From assembly GCF_011765625.1 (NCBI RefSeq), contig NZ_CP050313.1, positions 3,530,501-3,594,500 on the forward strand: a DNA stretch of 64,000 nucleotides, in the 5' to 3' direction. This document shows, one piece after another, positions 18,510 through 26,574 of this stretch (its first letter is position 1; each line of letters begins with the position of its first letter). A program made the position numbers and the translations under genes. The notes under the pieces are model-generated. The model made no database searches. It saw nothing but the letters and a program-made list of their open reading frames with translations, and was not told where the DNA came from. Source of the stretch: Shewanella aestuarii (GTDB lineage: Bacteria > Pseudomonadota > Gammaproteobacteria > Enterobacterales > Shewanellaceae).

Positions 18510-18909
18510 GAAACATTCCCTTACTGGTCAGGCCAGTTTTAATGGTAACATGTTTGTTGTATCAAACGAATAGTTATACCATGTCAATCTTATGAATAAA
18601 GTCAAATTTATGACTACCATCATGATGGGTCATAGGCTGTTGGTAAACATTAGAACTAATGACAAGAGATACCTTACACCATTGAATGTGAAGATATATT
18701 TATCTACAAGCTAGTGAAAGACACATAAATACCCCATATATCATCTGTAAACGAATAAATTTAACAGATAATGTCACATGTATTAGTAAGGTAATCTAGA
18801 ATAAAAATAAGTGATCAACGTCTTATAATAATAATGAAAGCCCAGATAGCCGTGCATTAGCTTAACCCAGCACAATGAATCATTCAGGGCCAAAAGGACA
18901 CGCAGTAAA
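18510..18909. other. 400-bp divergent promoter region
   Basis: Between the crotonase (minus) and REC-CheC (plus) genes. Contains the FadR-like box at 18523-18537 and an imperfect hairpin around 18609-18634 (TATGAC ... CCATCATGATGG ... GTCATA). No credible ORF. Confidence 0.5.
18523..18537. promoter_or_regulatory. FadR-like operator
   Basis: ACTGGTCAGGCCAGT, symmetric arms ACTGG/CCAGT, matching the E. coli FadR core TGGTCNGACCA except for one base. It lies 14 bases before the crotonase start, overlapping where a transcript would begin, a repressor position. Confidence 0.5.
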
Positions 18910-19893
18910 ATGACCATTCCTGTATTAATATGCGATGACTCTGCTCTAGCCAGAAAACAAATGGCGAGAACACTTCCAAAAGATTGGGATATCGAAGTCA
19001 CTTTTGCAACCAATGGGGCAGAAGGTCTTGATGCTATTCGTGCAGGTAAGGGTGAGATTGTTTTTTTAGACCTTAATATGCCCGTTATGGATGGTTATGA
19101 AGTACTTCAAACTGTTCAACAACAAGATTTACCAGCATTAATTATTGTTGTGTCTGGCGATATTCAAATTAAAGCACATGAACGCGTTAAAGCGTTAGGC
19201 GCATTAGACTTTATTCAAAAACCAGTCAGTGCAGATGCCATCAGTCATATTTTACAAGAATACGGAATTTTAACCTTAACCCAAGGTGCATCAGCCGACA
19301 TGCATCCGATGATGGAAGTTGATTTACGCGACGCTTGTCAAGAAATCGCTAACGTTGCCATGGGACGTGCTGCCGACCTACTTGCCAAACTACTTGATGT
19401 ATTTGTGGTTCTTCCTATCCCCAATGTTAACGTACTTGAAGTTAGCGAACTGACTATGGCGTTAAAAGCCACAGAAGAATCATCAACCATATCAGCATTA
19501 TGCCAAGGCTTTATTGGAGCTGGTGTGGCCGGAGAAGCACTGTTACTGTTTCATGATGCCAGCTTTGAAGATATGGCAAAGCTGATGAATTTAAGCTCAG
19601 AAGATGAAACCGAAGTATTAATCGATACCGGTAATGTTCTGATTGGTGCCTTTCTTAGCGGTATTTCTGAACAACTAGATATGAAGTTCAGCCAAAGTCA
19701 TCCTGTGGTACTTGGTCGTCATTGCACGGTAAACGATTTAATACATGCCAGCTCAGACAAATGGCGCCGCACCCTTGCTATGGAAATTAATTACCGCATT
19801 GAAGATTACAATATTCAATGCGACTTATTGCTGTTATTTACCGAAGACTCTATCCCGACGCTAAACTTCAAGCTCGGCTATCTTCTCGACTAA
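18910..19893 (+). CDS. Response regulator: receiver plus CheC/CheX-type phosphatase domain
   Basis: 327 residues. Receiver at 1-120 with acidic DD at 9-10, phospho-acceptor D54 (VFLDLNMPVMDG), and the conserved Lys in QKPVS. From about 135 a CheC-like domain: LRDACQEIANVAMGRAADLLAKLL, then EVLIDTGNVLIGAFLSGISEQL, which has the two repeated helix patterns that carry the E-x2-N phosphatase motif (here EIAN is intact and the second copy is D-T-G-N). Such proteins dephosphorylate CheY~P. It forms a pair with the GGDEF gene 17 bases downstream, with no terminator between them. Confidence 0.88.
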   Translation: MTIPVLICDDSALARKQMARTLPKDWDIEVTFATNGAEGLDAIRAGKGEIVFLDLNMPVMDGYEVLQTVQQQDLPALIIVVSGDIQIKAHERVKALGALDFIQKPVSADAISHILQEYGILTLTQGASADMHPMMEVDLRDACQEIANVAMGRAADLLAKLLDVFVVLPIPNVNVLEVSELTMALKATEESSTISALCQGFIGAGVAGEALLLFHDASFEDMAKLMNLSSEDETEVLIDTGNVLIGAFLSGISEQLDMKFSQSHPVVLGRHCTVNDLIHASSDKWRRTLAMEINYRIEDYNIQCDLLLLFTEDSIPTLNFKLGYLLD

Positions 19894-19910
19894 GGTTGGA
19901 TTTCGTTAAT

Positions 19911-20885
19911 ATGTCAAATGATCAAAGTGCGATGAATGAACTCCACTGGCTAATCGATATGGTACAAACTATCGAAGTTGGCTTAGTTGTTCTTGATAGC
20001 AGTTATAACATCCAATTGTGGAATGGTTTTATGGAAAACCATAGTGGAGTATCGCCCAATTCCATTAAAGGCCAAAACTTGTTTGAGCGTTTTCCAGAAC
20101 TACCAGCAAAGTGGTTAAAACAAAAAATGGAGTCGGTGTTTTTATTAAAAAACCGTACTTTTATCAGCTGGGAACAACGACCGTACGTATTTAAATTTAA
20201 AAATTATCGCCCAATCACAGGTCGTGCAGATCACATGTACCAAAACATTACTCTGTTACCACTAGCATCATTAACGGGTCAAATTACGCATATTAGTATT
20301 ATTATTTATGATGTCTCCGATATTGCAATCAACAAATTACAACTCAAAGCAGTCAACGAGCAACTAGAACAACTTAGCCAAACCGATGGATTGACTCAGC
20401 TTCATAATCGTCGCTATTGGCAACAATGTATGGAACGCGAGTTTGAGCGTAATGCTCGCTATCATGATGAAGCTTCTTTGGTGATGATAGATATCGATCA
20501 CTTTAAACAAATAAACGATAAATACGGACATCCAGCTGGTGACAAAGTCATTCAACATATTGCCCACCTATTGAAACAATCTTTACGCGAAACCGATTGT
20601 GCAGGCCGTTATGGCGGTGAAGAGTTTGCAGTGGTATTGGCTAAAACCAATGCTGCTGATGCACTAGGCTTTACTGAGCGTTTACGCAAACGAATTGAAG
20701 AGTCTGAAGTGACTTTTGATAATCGCATCATTAAAGTCACGGTGAGTCTAGGGATAAATGATATTGCTAATAGTGGGGAGAACAGCTCGAGCTGGTTATC
20801 AGGGGCAGATAAAGCCCTATATCAAGCTAAAGAAGGTGGTAGAAATCAAAGCGTATTGTTTAACCCCTCAATGCCCGATCTGTAG
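19911..20885 (+). CDS. PAS-GGDEF diguanylate cyclase
   Basis: 324 residues from the ATG at 19911, which follows the stop of the preceding gene by 17 bases; a longer frame reaches into that gene but adds only unlikely residues. PAS-type sensor at about 10-130 (IEVGLVVLDSSYNIQLWNGFM), coiled linker, GGDEF about 160-320. The active motif is GGEEF (235-239), and the RETD inhibitory site (R226, D229) sits five residues before it, so product inhibition by c-di-GMP is likely. No membrane segment. It probably works with the REC-CheC protein as a soluble c-di-GMP output of a phosphorelay. Confidence 0.92.
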   Translation: MSNDQSAMNELHWLIDMVQTIEVGLVVLDSSYNIQLWNGFMENHSGVSPNSIKGQNLFERFPELPAKWLKQKMESVFLLKNRTFISWEQRPYVFKFKNYRPITGRADHMYQNITLLPLASLTGQITHISIIIYDVSDIAINKLQLKAVNEQLEQLSQTDGLTQLHNRRYWQQCMEREFERNARYHDEASLVMIDIDHFKQINDKYGHPAGDKVIQHIAHLLKQSLRETDCAGRYGGEEFAVVLAKTNAADALGFTERLRKRIEESEVTFDNRIIKVTVSLGINDIANSGENSSSWLSGADKALYQAKEGGRNQSVLFNPSMPDL

Positions 20886-20908
20886 GCAAACTAAACACTA
20901 AACCCAAT

Positions 20909-20948
20909 AAAAAACCACTCAGCTTTATAGAAGTTTGAGTGGTTTTTT
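20909..20948. terminator. Bidirectional terminator between the GGDEF gene and rraB
   Basis: A 13-bp stem, A6CCACTCA / TGAGTGGT6, with a 14-base loop; T runs exist in both directions. Confidence 0.85.
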
Positions 20949-20967
20949 AATGAGCTAATCGCAAAAA

Positions 20968-21372
20968 TTAATGCATTTGAGCATCATCTTCATCGTACTC
21001 TTCGTCATCTTCATCAACGTCGCCAACAAAGTAAGTACCCCAACCATCGTAATCAACTTTTTGCTTAACAGCTAAAGCCAGTAACTGCTCACAGGCCTTA
21101 TCAAGTAAAGTTATTTCTAATTTGTGGTATGCAATCGCATCAAAACAAAAAATAACCGAACCATCTTCAAGCTCCATCTCTTCTGCGTCATTAACTTCAA
21201 AGCCTAACTTAAAAGCATCAACTGCAGCTTTTTCTAAGCGATCAAAGTTAGTGCTAGAAAAGTGATGCTCAATGGTATATTCCGCATCAGGATCAGAACC
21301 ATCAGCAACGAGGGCTTCTACAATATCGCGATTTTCGGCAAACTGCTCTTTTAACTGACGATCGATAGACAT
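20968..21372 (-). CDS. rraB: RNase E inhibitor RraB
   Basis: 134 residues from the ATG at 21372, chosen because ACGGAG precedes it and because the family starts near [10 protein letters not shown]. The sequence ([41 protein letters not shown]) follows the RraB family, which binds the C-terminal degradosome part of RNase E and changes its activity. The last 20 residues are strongly acidic, as usual in RraB. It lies 55 bases downstream of plsC on the same strand, so it may be co-transcribed. Confidence 0.9.
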   Translation of the reverse strand: MSIDRQLKEQFAENRDIVEALVADGSDPDAEYTIEHHFSSTNFDRLEKAAVDAFKLGFEVNDAEEMELEDGSVIFCFDAIAYHKLEITLLDKACEQLLALAVKQKVDYDGWGTYFVGDVDEDDEEYDEDDAQMH

Positions 21373-21427
21373 GGACAACTCCGTAAAACTCAAATTGAAA
21401 AGAGGTAATCTTTCATTAATCCGACAA

Positions 21428-22174
21428 TTATACGTTATCTTGCGCAACAGGTTTAACCATTAATTGCGCGGCCTCTTGATTTAATTCAGCCAAACGAGCA
21501 GACATGACATTATGCACCTTTGCCGCAAATGCCTTCACATCAGATTTTTCCAGGCCTTGAGTAGCGATAGGAGCCATCATTTCAACAATAACCACGCCAT
21601 TGTCCCACTTATTTAATTTAATATGGTTTTGGCAGGTAGCCAACACAGGTACTACAGGCACTTGTGCGGCAATAGCCGTATGGAATGCCCCTACTTTAAA
21701 CGGTAATAAACCGCGACCGCGAGAACGAGTTCCTTCAGGAAAAATCCACACTGATAGCAACTTTTGCTGCATTTTTTTAACGGTTTTAGCCATGGTATCA
21801 AAAGCACTAGAGCGATTTTTACGGTCAATTAATATATTGCCCGATAACCAATAAATTTGGCCAAATAGTGGCATCCAAGCCAAACTTTTTTTACCTAAAC
21901 TCACAGTCGCTTTGGGTACAGCTGAGGTTTGTGTGAATAAATCGAAATTATTTTGATGATTGCCTAAATAGATATTTTGCTGCTTAACCACATCAGGTTG
22001 TACATGACGGGTGATCACTTTAATGCCCAAAATAGGTGACACTGAAGCAAATACTTTAGCTAACACATGCACGTTATCACGGTGCATAGGACGAAGAATG
22101 CATAAAAATATTGCAAAAACAAAAGCTAGCAACAACATTATGGCAAGAATTAACGAACGGACAATTAGCAGCAC
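21428..22174 (-). CDS. plsC: 1-acyl-sn-glycerol-3-phosphate acyltransferase
   Basis: 248 residues from a GTG at 22174, chosen because CAGGAG lies 6 bases before it; upstream alternatives lack a ribosome site. N-terminal membrane segment about 4-30, then the acyltransferase motifs NHQNNFD (the NHxxxxD catalytic block) near residue 72, and FPEGTRSR near 147, which binds the glycerol-phosphate. The enzyme makes phosphatidic acid at the inner membrane. Length and motifs are normal. It is followed by rraB. Confidence 0.92.
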   Translation of the reverse strand: MLLIVRSLILAIMLLLAFVFAIFLCILRPMHRDNVHVLAKVFASVSPILGIKVITRHVQPDVVKQQNIYLGNHQNNFDLFTQTSAVPKATVSLGKKSLAWMPLFGQIYWLSGNILIDRKNRSSAFDTMAKTVKKMQQKLLSVWIFPEGTRSRGRGLLPFKVGAFHTAIAAQVPVVPVLATCQNHIKLNKWDNGVVIVEMMAPIATQGLEKSDVKAFAAKVHNVMSARLAELNQEAAQLMVKPVAQDNV

Positions 22175-22256
22175 AACATACTCCTGCAGATGAATTGCCG
22201 ACAGTATAACGATCGCTGTAAGCTGACTCAATAAATTTTGCATACAAGTGTACGCT

Positions 22257-22292
22257 GAAAAGGCGTAGTGATAAGTTTATTTCCACTACGCC
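22257..22292 (-). terminator. Terminator of the zinc uptake operon
   Basis: GGCGTAGTG / CACTACGCC, a 9-bp stem with a 13-base loop, about 20 bases behind the znuB stop and followed on the minus strand by TTTT. Confidence 0.75.
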
Positions 22293-22314
22293 ACAAAGTT
22301 AAATCTGATGAAAG

Positions 22315-23090
22315 CTAGGATGACTCGACTGATTGATTTGACTTAGCGATAACAGCTCTAAATAACAAACCGCTCACCGCTAATGTGGCAACAATGGCTG
22401 CACCACTAGGTAAATCATAACTAGCAGACAACCATAAGCCACTGACATAACCAATAATACCCACAGTATATGCTAAAACCAGTTTGGCTTTACCCAAGTA
22501 CTTATTTAGCGCTAAAGCGGGTAAAATAAGGGTACTAAATACCAAATAAACCCCGACAAGTTCGACTGACAAGGTAATCACAATCGCAAAAATAAAGTAA
22601 AAACCCGCACCATCAAGCAGCCTTGGTTTAAGCGTAATAGCCGCCAGAATTAGTGCTGAAACTATCGCAGGCAATACCAGTTGCGACCAACTAACCCACA
22701 ATATTTGCCCTGACATCAACTGCTTTAATAACTCAGCACCATGAGGGTCATTGGCTAAAAGCAACATTGCCCCCACAGCGCTTAACACATAAAAACAACC
22801 AATAAAGGCTTCAAGCTCATCTTCAAATTTGCGTGCCAGCCAAGCAATAATGCCAGCACCCAATAACGCAAATAACGCTGGCATCCAGACGTGTGAAAAC
22901 GGCAACTGCTCGATATCATGATCAATATGCGACACAATAGCCCTAAGGCCGCGACTTGAGCAATGGCTAAATCAATAAAGATAATGCCACGCTTTAACAC
23001 TTGTTGCCCTAGTACCACATGGGTAGATAACACTAATAAACCCGCCACAAAAGCGGGAATTAGAATGGAGACGAGCTCGCCATTAAACAT
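22315..23090 (-). pseudogene. znuB: Zinc ABC transporter permease ZnuB, one-base frameshift
   Basis: A polytopic ABC-3 family permease. It starts MFNGELVSILIPAFVAGLLV, breaks after AQVAALG and resumes in the next frame at IVSHIDHDI. At the break the coding strand has GGG (22941-22943); one more G gives AALGAIVSHID and a continuous 258-residue protein, the normal length. The remainder is intact with about 8 membrane segments and ends at 22315. It starts 3 bases behind znuA, so it is translationally linked. It would carry zinc across the inner membrane with ZnuA; the partner ATPase gene is not in this window. Confidence 0.88.
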
Positions 23091-23093
23091 AAG

Positions 23094-24001
23094 TTAATTA
23101 GCCTCATTTAATAGTGCTAACACACTATCATAGAGGCTGATCAAATCAGTACTCTGCTCGTTACCGCCAACAGACATTGGTAAAACTAGCACGGGTAAAT
23201 CAGCACGCTCGCCTAACCACTTCGCCCCTCTTTCGTCATGATAAGAAGCCACCACAATTGCCATAACATCACCTTTTTCAGCTCGAGCCAATAGCGTTGC
23301 TAAATGGCTGCTGGTAGGTGCTAAACCCGGCTTTGGTTCTAAATCAGCTACTTGTTCAATTCCTGTCCAGTTATACAAGTAACGAAAACTGGAATGGTAG
23401 CCAATCACCTTTTTGCCTTTTAATGGTTTAGCTAGCGCTTGCCATTGAGGTATTTTAGCTTGCCACTGCTCGCTAAAATCAGTGAAAGCCATTTCATACT
23501 GGTTTTTATTTTGCGGGTCTAATTGGATTAATTTTTCCGATAGACCTTTGGCAACCTCAAGCATTTTTATTGGGTCAAAATGTAAATGGGGATTACCTTT
23601 GCTGTGTACATCCCCATTGACCTATCAACATTGTCAAGTTGATCTAAAGTTTCAGTATGTTCAGCAGCATAAAATAGTCCTTCATCTGTTGAACGAACCT
23701 TGCTATTTGATGCTTTCATTTGCAGCATTGGCAGCCAACCAATCTCTAAATCAGCACCTGCACAAACCACCAAATCGGCTTGACGCATTTTAGCAATCAA
23801 ACTTGGGCGAGCTTGCACTTGATGCGGATCTTGCATTGCTGTTGTTGCTGAATAAACATCAGCATCTGGTGCTAATGTTTTGACTAATGAGGCATACTCT
23901 GGCTCACAGGCAAACACGTTTAACTCGGCATGGGCCGCAGTTGAGCAAACTAATACTGCAAATCCTGCGGCTGCCTTTATCAGTTTAGAATTGATGCGCA
24001 C
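23094..24001 (-). pseudogene. znuA: Zinc ABC transporter substrate-binding protein ZnuA, one-base frameshift
   Basis: GTG start at 24001 with AGGAG 6 bases before it. Signal peptide of about 25 residues (LVCSTAAHA end), then LNVFACEPEYASLVKTL and the metal ligand segment DPHQVQARP. The frame breaks after NVDRSMG; adding one G to the G4 run there (about 23612-23615) gives MGDVHSKGNPHLHFDP, the second His ligand, and a continuous 302-residue protein. Later ligand segment YHSSFRYLYNW and NEQ. The His-rich loop of E. coli ZnuA is absent. It overlaps the preceding outer-membrane gene by 17 bases, typical of tight operon structure. Confidence 0.88.
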
Positions 24002-25213
24002 CGTGAGCTCCTAATGCCATTACATATTGTAGAGTGATGATGTTGTCATCTTCGAAACCATCAAAGTTAGTTCCTTTCTGGTTAGTATACTGTAAACGAA
24101 CAGTAGAGAAATGACTGTGATGCCACGCAAGACTCAATTCAGTTTCTTTGAGGTTTTGTTTATCTAAGTGACCATCATGAGCTTCATAAGTATCAACTTC
24201 GCCATAACGTATGCCGGCAGACCAATGAGGTGTAAATTGATAAACACCACTGACATACCAACCTTCATGATAATCATCACTCTTTTCAGTGCTCAAAATA
24301 TCGTGGTCGTGTTCTTCAAATGAGAAAATATCAGTAACACGGAAATATTCACCACTTAATGTTAAATGTTGATATTTGTAATTACCATCTGGAGCCCACT
24401 TGTATACAAAGTCAGCAATATAGGTATTTTCACCGGTGAAAACGGCATTATGGCTATGACCGCGGTGTTCTTCCTCTGCTTCAGTATGTAGGTCATCATG
24501 CTCTTCTTCAATGAAGCCCATCCCATTCTCGTTACGTAAATAACTTAAACCTACTTGCCAAGAGCTAGATGCACCAATATCACCACCTAACTTGGTAAAG
24601 GCCGAATAGACACCAATTGTTTTGTAATCACGCTCAGCATGCTCTTCTTCTAAACTATGTTCATCATGCTCTTCACTCACCTCAGCAGCGCGCATCTTCT
24701 TCCCTTTAAATACCTCTACGCCCATGGTCCAAAATAATTCTGTTGGTGCAACATAGGTTAAGCGAACACCATCATCAAAGTAATGGCCCCCATAAAGGCA
24801 CGGTAAGCACCTGGACGATCAACAAAGGCATCCGAATGTGGGTGTTGGTTGTTCAAGTAACCTACATCAGATAAAAAACGACCCGCACGAACATCAAAAC
24901 CTGCACCCATTCCCATTGTTTGAATAAAGGCCTCTTCTAACTCGAGCTCTGTTTCATCATCATGAACAGCAAAAATAGCGGTCATTTTGCCATAAAACAT
25001 ATCATCAATATTAGCACTAATAGCTAACTCAGTTTCCCCAAGTCCAAAACCTTCACTGCGACCACCTAGGCCTCTATCACCGTTTTGATAATAACCATCA
25101 AGCACTGCACTAATATTTGGATTAGTTAAACTTGAATCTTGAGCGAATACAGAAGCTGAAACCATTGCACAGCCAACAGAAACTAATGATAAAGGTGTTT
25201 TTAAAACAGACAT
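23985..25213 (-). pseudogene. His-rich outer-membrane protein of the zinc locus, one-base frameshift
   Basis: Start at 25213 is supported by GGGAG. Signal peptide of about 25 residues ending VFAQ; then beta-strand-rich sequence ending in GAHGAHQF. The frame breaks after YRAFMGA; one more G in the G5 run at about 24780-24785 gives FMGGHYFDDGVRL and a 409-residue protein. Loops rich in His, Asp and Glu (EEHDEHSLEEEHAERD, EEEHRGHSHN, FEEHDHD) suggest capture of zinc or another metal. I read it as a porin-like channel, not a TonB receptor, since no plug or TonB box is visible. First gene of the cluster reading into znuA. Confidence 0.78.
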
Positions 25214-25232
25214 ACGATCTCCCAATCGCCCC

Positions 25233-25250
25233 AACGTAATTGGTTACGTT
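25233..25250. promoter_or_regulatory. Inverted repeat before the outer-membrane zinc gene
   Basis: AACGTAA, TTGG, TTACGTT: perfect 7-bp arms with a 4-base spacer, 20 bases upstream of the gene's start. It could be an operator; the consensus is not one I can name. Confidence 0.35.
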
Positions 25251-25325
25251 AAAGCCATAAATTCACACTCACATAGTCAATTAACCATGTGAAAAATATA
25301 TTTTTAAAATTTTGATATTATGGAT

Positions 25326-25619
25326 TTATGAATAAACAGGAGGCGCGCGGCTATGGTACTGAGTGGTAGTAGTCGTTAAAACGGATAGGAATAGGACTAT
25401 AACAATATGGAAATGTTGTTTTTGAACCTCAAGCTCAAAGGAACTTGAATGAACAACTTTGTTGAGCTGGTACTTATGAAAACACAAGGTACAGTGGTGA
25501 TTATTAACACCATGATCGTGATCTTCAACGCTGTGCTTTGACGCAACAAAAGCCAACACCAACAAAATGGCACTTAGCCAAATTGCGATATTTTGCTTAA
25601 ACTTTGCGTTAAATCTCAC
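25326..25619 (-). CDS. His-rich small membrane protein of the zinc locus (DUF2607-like)
   Basis: 97 residues from a GTG at 25619, chosen because AAGGAA lies 6 bases before it; longer frames have no ribosome site. One membrane segment near 12-30 (AIWLSAILLVLAFVAS) followed by a His/Asp cluster, HSVEDHDHG and NNHHCTLCFHK, and a second hydrophobic stretch near 69-80 (HIVIVLFLSVL). Proteins of this type next to znu genes are commonly described as zinc chaperones of the uptake system (DUF2607), an assignment I make from layout and the His-rich pattern. It is the first gene of the cluster, with a possible Zur box about 50 bases before it. Confidence 0.65.
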   Translation of the reverse strand: MRFNAKFKQNIAIWLSAILLVLAFVASKHSVEDHDHGVNNHHCTLCFHKYQLNKVVHSSSFELEVQKQHFHIVIVLFLSVLTTTTTQYHSRAPPVYS

Positions 25620-25667
25620 AAACAGTTCCTTCAAAATCATTGTTAAATCGGAAAGTAATTTTAAGAG

Positions 25668-25683
25668 AGCATAATATAATTGC
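25668..25683. promoter_or_regulatory. Possible Zur operator
   Basis: AGCATAATATAATTGC contains the 9-base core ATAATATAA of the gammaproteobacterial Zur box (GTTATAATATAAC). The arms deviate from the consensus. It lies about 50 bases upstream of the first zinc-locus gene, where a repressor would act. Confidence 0.35.
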
Positions 25684-25832
25684 AACCTTTAGATTGTTAC
25701 AAATCACTTTATCTAATCATAATGTGCTGTCATAGCCAGTTAGAACATAGCACAAGATAAATTAAGATAAACTTAAGCTGCCCTCTTTACTATGAACATT
25801 CATTATTTTGTTGCAAAACATAGGAACTCATC

Positions 25833-25958
25833 ATGACAAAATTCTTACGTGAAAACTTTGGCCTTATCATCACCATGGCCATTATTGGCATCGTCGTTCT
25901 TGGTGGTATTTACTGGGTAGAAGCGTCTTTAGAAGGCCAAGTTCAAGTTATTGACTAG
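25833..25958 (+). CDS. 41-residue single-span membrane protein
   Basis: ATG at 25833 with AGGA 8 bases upstream. The product is MTKFLRENFG followed by a clean hydrophobic segment (about residues 11-28) and a short acidic tail ending VQVID. Basic N-terminus and acidic C-terminus predict an N-in, C-out single-span inner-membrane protein. It overlaps the convergent gene at 25955 by 4 bases. I do not recognise a family. Too short for ordinary gene finders, but the ribosome site, strong membrane segment and gap position support it. Confidence 0.65.
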   Translation: MTKFLRENFGLIITMAIIGIVVLGGIYWVEASLEGQVQVID

Positions 25959-26275
25959 TCATTAGTCGCATCATTTTTTTCAGGTGCCTCGATCAATAAC
26001 AAGTGATCCATAATATGTGTTACCCCAACTAATATAAGTGACAAAATAATGATTGGGGTAACAATATGATTTACATCACCCATCATATATCCTGCTATTC
26101 CGGCACCAACTGCAGTATAAAATCCAACAATTTTACCTGTAGTCAATAATCTATTTCTTCCAAGCCAAGCATTACAGTGCGGACATTGAATTTGAGCCGA
26201 CAGACCTTTACCTCGATTGTGAACCACATGAGTAATGGAAAAATTCTTATGGCATAAAGCACACTGAAGTTGCAT
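25955..26275 (-). CDS. Zinc-ribbon small membrane protein
   Basis: 106 residues. N-terminal CALCHKNF and CPHCNAWLG, 28 residues apart, form a CxxC...CxxC zinc ribbon. Two membrane segments follow (about 50-68 and 72-90), then a charged tail. The protein should anchor in the inner membrane with the ribbon in the cytosol. Function unknown. It converges on the small membrane protein gene and overlaps it by 4 bases. Confidence 0.75.
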   Translation of the reverse strand: MQLQCALCHKNFSITHVVHNRGKGLSAQIQCPHCNAWLGRNRLLTTGKIVGFYTAVGAGIAGYMMGDVNHIVTPIIILSLILVGVTHIMDHLLLIEAPEKNDATND

Positions 26276-26574
26276 GAAAAATCCTCGAGATTATGACTTT
26301 AAAAGCAGCTAATACTGCTTGTCTTGGCGGGCTGATCTTTCGCGGATCAATCTTGTTCGAGCCCTAATTAATGTGAAAGATGTTGGTGGTGAATTGATTT
26401 ATCATTGCTACCACAAACGTTGGGCGAGATTATAGCAACTAGATTGGTAATATCGGCCAGTTCAAAATAAAAATTTAAATATAACTGCTAAAACTCATAT
26501 AACTCGTTCTTCTATAAGCCTGTTTGAACTACAATTATGTAAATTTTTTTGCTAACTTTCACAGGATTGACATT

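Noticed and set aside
18609..18634. Terminator or attenuator hairpin in the REC-CheC upstream region
   Set aside because: The stem is imperfect (a one-base offset between outer and inner arms), no T run follows, and nothing indicates a transcript there.
22940..24790. Programmed frameshifting in the znu genes
   Set aside because: The runs are G only, without a slippery heptamer plus downstream structure, and three in a row would be unprecedented; a missing base explains them more simply.
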